Below, one piece after another: positions 5,543 to 9,851 of a stretch of 9,851 nt of DNA; positions within the stretch are counted from its first letter, which is position 1; the number at the start of each line of letters is the position of its first letter. The stretch comes from Anaerolineae bacterium (GTDB taxonomy: Bacteria; Chloroflexota; Anaerolineae; 4572-78; NAK82): positions 1 through 9,851 of the forward strand of contig JANXAX010000067.1 in NCBI GenBank assembly GCA_025062175.1, read 5' to 3'. The translations under genes were made by a program, and so were the position numbers. Below the pieces are notes generated by a model. The model ran no database searches. It saw only the letters and a program-made list of their open reading frames with translations, and was not told the origin of the DNA.

Positions 5543-8500
5543 GTGACAAGAGAATTCCACGTTTCCCGCCTGGCGCGAGAGCGTTACCGCTTCGATGAGT
5601 CGCTGTTTCAGCTGAGCGGTAATGTCATCCTGGCCAATTTCCACGCAGCACGCCTGTTCGCTCAGCGCATCAATCGCACGCGCGACCTGGCACGCTTCCC
5701 TGAGCAAGCCATCCGCGCCGGTCAGCTGAACGCTATGGGGCTGATCGACGAGATTCTGCACTATGTGGTGGAGCTATACCGCCAGCAGAAGAACCCGACG
5801 GTGATGTCGCAAGCGCTGGCATGGCTGGAACAACGCCTCGGACGGGAGGCAGTGGAGAAGACATTGCGCCGCTTTAGCGACGAGTTCCCTCCCCTGGTGG
5901 TCTATCGACGCAAGATTGACCTGGATGCCTATCTAGCTGGCGAGAGCGACGGTGTGCCCCACCGCAATATCGCCCTGGAAGAGCTCTTGCTGCTCTGGCT
6001 GGCCAACGCCAATCCCGCTTTTGCGCCTTTCCTGGAGCTGTTCGACGACGAACGACTGGAACGTGAGACCGCCTACTCGCAAATCATCGCCGAGCTGCAT
6101 ACCTTCTTCGAGACCCAACCCCGCTTCGGCCCGGATCACCAGAACCTAGTGGATATGCTGCGCAGCCCAGCGATTGCCGTGCCCTATTCGCTGCCCGGTC
6201 AGCTGGAATATATCCGTACACGCTGGGGAGCGTTGCTGGGACGTTACATCTTTCGCATGCTGGGCAGCCTGGACTTGATCCGCGAGGAAGAGCGTCCTAT
6301 CTTTCCAGGGCCAGGCCCGATACGGGTATATAAATACACGGGTCTCGAGCTGGAGACGGAACGTTTCAGCCCAGATCGTGACTGGATGCCACGCCTGGTG
6401 TTGATCGCCAAGAACACTTATGTCTGGCTGGACCAGCTCTCGCGCAAATATGGGCGCCCGATCCAGCGGCTGGATCAGATTCCTGATGAGGAGCTGGCCA
6501 CCTTGGCGGAGTGGGGGTTCACAGGCCTGTGGTTGATCGGATTGTGGGAACGCAGCTGGGCCTCACAGCGCATCAAGCAGCTGTGCGGCAATCCCGAGGC
6601 CGCTGCTTCGGCTTATGCCCTATATGACTATCAGATCGCCGCTGCGCTGGGCGGTGAACAGGCATTGCTGGACCTGCGTCATCGTGCCTGGCGCCACGGC
6701 ATCCGTCTGGCCAGTGATATGGTGCCGAACCACATGGCCATCGACTCAAAGTGGGTGATTGAACACCCCGATTGGTTTATCGGCCAGGATTACAGCCCAT
6801 TCCCCAATTACACCTTCAACGGGCCGGACCTGTCTCAGGACGAACGGGTGGGCATCTTTATCGAGGATCACTACTACGACCGCACCGATGCTGCAGTGGT
6901 GTTCAAGCGTCTCGACCGCTGGACCGGTGCGGTGCGCTATATCTATCACGGTAACGACGGCACCGGGATGCCGTGGAACGACACGGCGCAGCTCAACTAT
7001 CTGAAACCCGAAGTGCGCGAAGCGGTCATCCGGGTGATCCTGGATGTGGCACGGCGTTTTCCCATCATCCGCTTCGACGCCGCCATGACACTTACCAAGC
7101 GGCACTATCAGCGCCTGTGGTTTCCCGAGCCGGGCACTGGGGGAGATATCCCCTCACGTTCCGATCACGCGATGACGCGCGCTGAGTTCGATGCCGCCAT
7201 GCCCAACGAATTTTGGCGTGAAGTGGTGGACCGCGTCGCCCAAGAGATGCCGGATACGTTGCTGTTGGCCGAAGCCTTCTGGCTGATGGAGGGCTATTTC
7301 GTGCGCACCTTGGGCATGCATCGGGTGTACAACAGCGCCTTTATGAACATGTTGCGCGACGAGGAAAACGCCAAATATCGCAGCGTGATCAAGAACACGC
7401 TCGAGTTCGACCCGGAAATCCTCAAACGTTTTGTCAATTTCATGAACAACCCGGACGAACGCACCGCAGTGGATCAGTTCGGCAAGGACGACAAATACTT
7501 TGGGGTATGCACCATGATGGTCACGATGCCGGGTCTACCGATGTTTGGGCATGGCCAAATCGAAGGGTTCGCCGAAAAGTACGGCATGGAATACCGACGT
7601 GCGTACTGGGATGAGAAACCGGACGAGTGGTTGATCGAGCGCCATCGCCGTGAGATCTTCCCTTTGCTGCATCGACGCCACCTCTTCTCCGAAGTGCGCT
7701 ACTTCCGTCTGTATGACTTTTTCAGTCTGGATGGCAGTGTGAATGAGGATGTCTTTGCCTATTCCAACCGCTGCGGGGACGAGCGTGCGCTGATCATCTA
7801 CAACAATCGCTTCGCCGAGGCACGTGGCTGGATTCGCACTTCGGTCGCCTATTCGGTCAAGAGTGGCCACGGAGACGAACGACATCTGGTCCAGGATACT
7901 CTAGGCGAAGGGCTGGGCCTGCATCACGCACCAGGCTGGTTCTCCATCTTTCGCGACCACGTGAGCGGACTGGAATATATCCGCAGCAACCAGGAGCTGT
8001 GCTCCCAAGGGCTCTACGTCGAGCTTGGTGCCTACAAGCGCCATGTCTTTCTCGATTGGCGTCAGGTACAGGACGATGCCGCAGGGCATTACGCCCGCTT
8101 GACTTCCTATTTAGCCGGACGCGGTGTGCCGGACATCGCGGCCGCGATGCGCGAGCTGCTGTTGCAGCCGGTGCTGTTGGCTTTCGAAGCGTTGTTGGAC
8201 ACATATTTGCTGCGTCGATGGTGTCTGGACTACTCGGCTGCTGACGAGTTGGCATGGTGGGAGACGCTGTGGGAGCGCCTGCGCGTGTTGGTGCAGACGA
8301 TCAAAACTCACACCGGTGGTCTCGCAGACACGCATGCCATCCTCGCCGGATTGCGGTGCGAGATCGAAGCCGCCTGGCAGCTGCTTTGTCAGCCCCTTCA
8401 GGAAGTGCAGCAGGGCTTTTACTGTGCCTGTGCCTCGGATGACCCACTAACGCGTGCCACTTTATATGGTTGGCTCATCGTGCATCGACTGGCTCAGGTT

Positions 8501-9094
8501 GTGGATGGAGCGAATTACGCCACGCTCAGTCGCAGTTGGATGGACGAGTGGGGATTGAGCAGGCGATTGGTCGAAGCACTCGGTCGCATCCTCGAAGTGG
8601 ATAGCGCCTCAGCCGAACGGACGGTGTTGGGAGTCAAGTGGTTGGTCTCCCACAGTGATGGGTGGATTGCGTTGATTTCCTCTACCGCGTCCGTGGCACG
8701 TGCATCCGGCGAGGACGTTCCGACTGTTTTCAATCTAAGGGCACGGCATGGATTCCGTACATTGTTTGCTGACAGCGATGTCCAACAATTCCTGGGAGTG
8801 AATCGCTATCAGGGTGTGCTATGGTTCCATCAGGAGTCCTTCGAGCAACTGCTGTGGTGGCTGCGCTTGATCATCCAAATCGGCCTTCGCTGCGACCTAT
8901 CCATCCCTTCAGATATGGTGGCTTCTGTGCTGGAGCACGTTGAGACCATTCTACGAAGCTGGGAGGAGCAGGCGCGCCGGTGCGGTTACCAAGTGGAGCC
9001 GTTCCTGGATGCCCTGGAAACAGGTTCAGTCGTCCAGACGGCAGGACAGGATAGGCGCCCATCAGGTGATCGACCACAGGTGGACATCGGCTGA
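5543..9094 (+). CDS. Very large GH13 alpha-amylase-family protein, presumed cytoplasmic
   Basis: This 1183-residue protein has a GH13 catalytic barrel from about residue 314. Region I is DMVPNH (392-397). Region II is IRFDAAMTL with Arg510 and nucleophile Asp512. Region III is LLLAEAFW with acid/base Glu577. Region IV is FMNNPDE, where the usual His before the catalytic Asp is Pro637; Asp638 is kept. The catalytic trio is thus complete, so action on alpha-glucans or transfer of glucosyl units is plausible. About 310 N-terminal residues and about 340 C-terminal residues (from about 840, Leu/Trp-rich and mainly helical) match no family I recognise. No signal peptide or membrane anchor is seen, so the substrate is probably intracellular. 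GTG 5543 is preferred over the in-frame GTG 5474 because GGGGAG (5533-5538) precedes it; 5474 would place the palindrome and stem-loop inside the coding region. It lies 117 bases after the corrinoid gene. Confidence 0.88.
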   Translation: MTREFHVSRLARERYRFDESLFQLSGNVILANFHAARLFAQRINRTRDLARFPEQAIRAGQLNAMGLIDEILHYVVELYRQQKNPTVMSQALAWLEQRLGREAVEKTLRRFSDEFPPLVVYRRKIDLDAYLAGESDGVPHRNIALEELLLLWLANANPAFAPFLELFDDERLERETAYSQIIAELHTFFETQPRFGPDHQNLVDMLRSPAIAVPYSLPGQLEYIRTRWGALLGRYIFRMLGSLDLIREEERPIFPGPGPIRVYKYTGLELETERFSPDRDWMPRLVLIAKNTYVWLDQLSRKYGRPIQRLDQIPDEELATLAEWGFTGLWLIGLWERSWASQRIKQLCGNPEAAASAYALYDYQIAAALGGEQALLDLRHRAWRHGIRLASDMVPNHMAIDSKWVIEHPDWFIGQDYSPFPNYTFNGPDLSQDERVGIFIEDHYYDRTDAAVVFKRLDRWTGAVRYIYHGNDGTGMPWNDTAQLNYLKPEVREAVIRVILDVARRFPIIRFDAAMTLTKRHYQRLWFPEPGTGGDIPSRSDHAMTRAEFDAAMPNEFWREVVDRVAQEMPDTLLLAEAFWLMEGYFVRTLGMHRVYNSAFMNMLRDEENAKYRSVIKNTLEFDPEILKRFVNFMNNPDERTAVDQFGKDDKYFGVCTMMVTMPGLPMFGHGQIEGFAEKYGMEYRRAYWDEKPDEWLIERHRREIFPLLHRRHLFSEVRYFRLYDFFSLDGSVNEDVFAYSNRCGDERALIIYNNRFAEARGWIRTSVAYSVKSGHGDERHLVQDTLGEGLGLHHAPGWFSIFRDHVSGLEYIRSNQELCSQGLYVELGAYKRHVFLDWRQVQDDAAGHYARLTSYLAGRGVPDIAAAMRELLLQPVLLAFEALLDTYLLRRWCLDYSAADELAWWETLWERLRVLVQTIKTHTGGLADTHAILAGLRCEIEAAWQLLCQPLQEVQQGFYCACASDDPLTRATLYGWLIVHRLAQVVDGANYATLSRSWMDEWGLSRRLVEALGRILEVDSASAERTVLGVKWLVSHSDGWIALISSTASVARASGEDVPTVFNLRARHGFRTLFADSDVQQFLGVNRYQGVLWFHQESFEQLLWWLRLIIQIGLRCDLSIPSDMVASVLEHVETILRSWEEQARRCGYQVEPFLDALETGSVVQTAGQDRRPSGDRPQVDIG

Positions 9095-9096
9095 TA

Positions 9097-9266
9097 GGTG
9101 CATTTCAAACGGCTGGAAGCGGTGGCTGGTGTCCGTGCCACGACCTTCAGGGGGCGATTTGATCCTTCCTCACCATAGCTCTCTCCCACCAGGAGAGAGG
9201 AAAGCTGCTTGCGGATGTGCGTGGCTCGGCTCGAACTCCGTTGCGCCCCCAAGCTTGAAATGCACC
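9097..9266. repeat. 170-base segment bounded by 12-base inverted repeats (MITE-like or IS relic)
   Basis: GGTGCATTTCAA (9097-9108) recurs in perfect inverted form as TTGAAATGCACC (9255-9266). The left copy starts 2 bases after the GH13 stop. Inside are a second inverted pair, GGGGGCG (9150-9156) and CGCCCCC (9244-9250), and a central hairpin at 9179-9199. There is no coding capacity. CTGAT occurs outside both ends (9091-9095 and 9272-9276), but at different distances from the repeats, so it is not a clean target duplication. The layout is compatible with a miniature transposable element or the ends of a decayed insertion sequence; chance is less likely for a 12-base match at this spacing. Confidence 0.45.
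9179..9199. repeat. Hairpin resembling the CTCTCCC/GGGAGAG extragenic repeat
   Basis: CTCTCTCC (9179-9186) and GGAGAGAG (9192-9199) form a perfect 8-base stem with a CACCA loop. With the preceding CCTCACCATAG it resembles a degenerate copy of the widespread bacterial intergenic repeat of the form CCTCACCC-n-CCTCTCCC...GGGAGAGG. No T-run follows. It is the strongest hairpin close after the GH13 gene and may help end that transcript. Confidence 0.45.
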
Positions 9267-9470
9267 CTTTCCTGATCAAGAGGTGTGGGCACCACCCGCA
9301 CGATCGATCATTCTTGCGCTGAGCAGGACAATCGGGCATCTGTGGAACGGTTCTTTGGTCTATTATTGTATCATTTGTGTAGTTTGCGATGGGTGCTGGT
9401 CGCGGAAGCGAATCGTCGAGCGGCACCACCCGGCTTTTGGCAGCGCTTGGAATACCTTCTCTTTCCCCCT
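9267..9470 (+). other. Non-coding stretch before the membrane-protein gene; weak promoter signals only
   Basis: Next to the inverted-repeat segment there is a 7-base GC-rich stem-loop (9283-9301, one G-U pair, CACCA loop) without a T-run. An AT-rich patch follows at 9351-9388, with -10-like TATTAT (9361-9366) and TATCAT (9369-9374) but no convincing -35. The frame of the downstream gene stays open back to 9276, with an in-frame GTG at 9393, so part of this stretch may be coding. Nothing else is recognisable. Confidence 0.35.
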
Positions 9471-9851
9471 ATGCACGCCCCTATGCGCCGCCTCACCTGG
9501 CGCGATTATGTCCTGTTCGCGCTCCCCAGCATCGCCCTCTGCGGTTTCGCGGGCATGTGGCTGCCGCCGGAGGGGTTGATGGGTTATGATTGGCGTCATT
9601 ACTTCAGCTTGGGCCAGCGCACATATGGCACCTCGTATTACCCGCCCTGGATTGTCCTGGTGGCCTATTTGGGCTGGCCAGTCCTCGTCGGGCTGACGCT
9701 CTCCGGTCTGGCACTGGCGCTCTATCAGAGAAAAAGCACCCCCATCGCCGCGATGAGCGCATGTCTTACGCTGCCGGTGTTCTGGACTTTGTTCCTGGGA
9801 CAGGTGGATGGGGTGGCGCTCTTTGGCCTCACCGGGCTGCCCTGGCTCGTC
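9471..9851 (+). CDS. Multi-pass membrane protein, possibly DUF2029/GT87-like, 3' end cut by window edge
   Basis: An open frame runs to the right edge, giving at least 127 residues. Hydrophobic segments lie at about residues 13-31 (YVLFALPSIALCGFAGMWL), 61-85 and 94-111, separated by a hydrophilic loop with GYDWRHYF (37-44) and YYPPW (56-60). A LGQVDGVALFGLTGLPWL motif follows the third segment. A 'GYDWR ... YPPW ... GQxDG' pattern recalls membrane glycosyltransferases of the GT87/DUF2029 type, which use lipid-linked sugars; this is recognition by eye and not certain. The start is unclear. ATG 9471 and ATG 9483 lack a clear ribosome-binding site, and an in-frame GTG at 9393 would add 26 residues that look like coding sequence. 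It is separated from the GH13 gene by 376 bases and is probably a separate unit. Confidence 0.72.
   Translation, partial: MHAPMRRLTWRDYVLFALPSIALCGFAGMWLPPEGLMGYDWRHYFSLGQRTYGTSYYPPWIVLVAYLGWPVLVGLTLSGLALALYQRKSTPIAAMSACLTLPVFWTLFLGQVDGVALFGLTGLPWLV

Noticed and set aside
9091..9276. CTGAT at both sides as a target-site duplication of the inverted-repeat element
   Set aside because: The copies lie at different distances from the repeat ends (1 base on the left, 5 on the right), so they do not flank the element as a true duplication would; a 5-base match can be chance.
9389..9589. 66-codon plus-strand open frame starting at ATG 9389
   Set aside because: It overlaps the membrane-protein frame, which shows clear hydrophobic segments and stays open to the window edge; this one has no features.

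Overview
The window reads as chromosomal DNA from a moderately GC-rich bacterium, probably a Chloroflexota member (Anaerolineae/Caldilineae-like). That placement is an inference from protein character: a divergent extra Cpn60, an Asp-box propeller protein, a uroporphyrinogen-decarboxylase-like (UroD-like) protein paired with a corrinoid protein, a very large intracellular GH13 protein, and frequent GTG starts. It is not based on a marker gene. No rRNA, tRNA, CRISPR array or transposase gene was seen.

Layout. Positions 1-2130 hold a minus-strand pair: a divergent GroEL-like chaperonin (472-2130), then, 26 bases downstream, an Asp-box/BNR beta-propeller protein cut by the left edge (1-445). Positions 2131-2431 are a divergent control region. 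It has an extended -10 promoter for the chaperonin pair and a good sigma70-type promoter for the plus-strand genes. A long palindrome begins exactly at the predicted transcription start of the latter. The plus strand then carries three genes: a LacI-type regulator fused in one reading frame to a UroD/corrinoid-methyltransferase-like domain (2432-4663), a B12-binding corrinoid protein (4787-5425), and a 1183-residue GH13 alpha-amylase-family protein (5543-9094) with a structured leader. Positions 9095-9470 are non-coding and contain a 170-base segment bounded by 12-base inverted repeats. A multi-pass membrane protein runs off the right edge (9471-9851).

How it may work together (inference). 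The fusion protein looks autoregulated through the palindrome at its own promoter. Its methyltransferase-like half and the next gene's corrinoid protein are the usual two parts of a methyl-transfer module. Here the UroD half lacks the classical zinc ligands and is covalently tied to a DNA-binding sugar-sensor module. A corrinoid-linked or ligand-gated transcription switch controlling a carbohydrate-active enzyme is therefore a reasonable hypothesis. Separately, the chaperonin has lost two of the three aspartates needed for fast ATP hydrolysis in GroEL.
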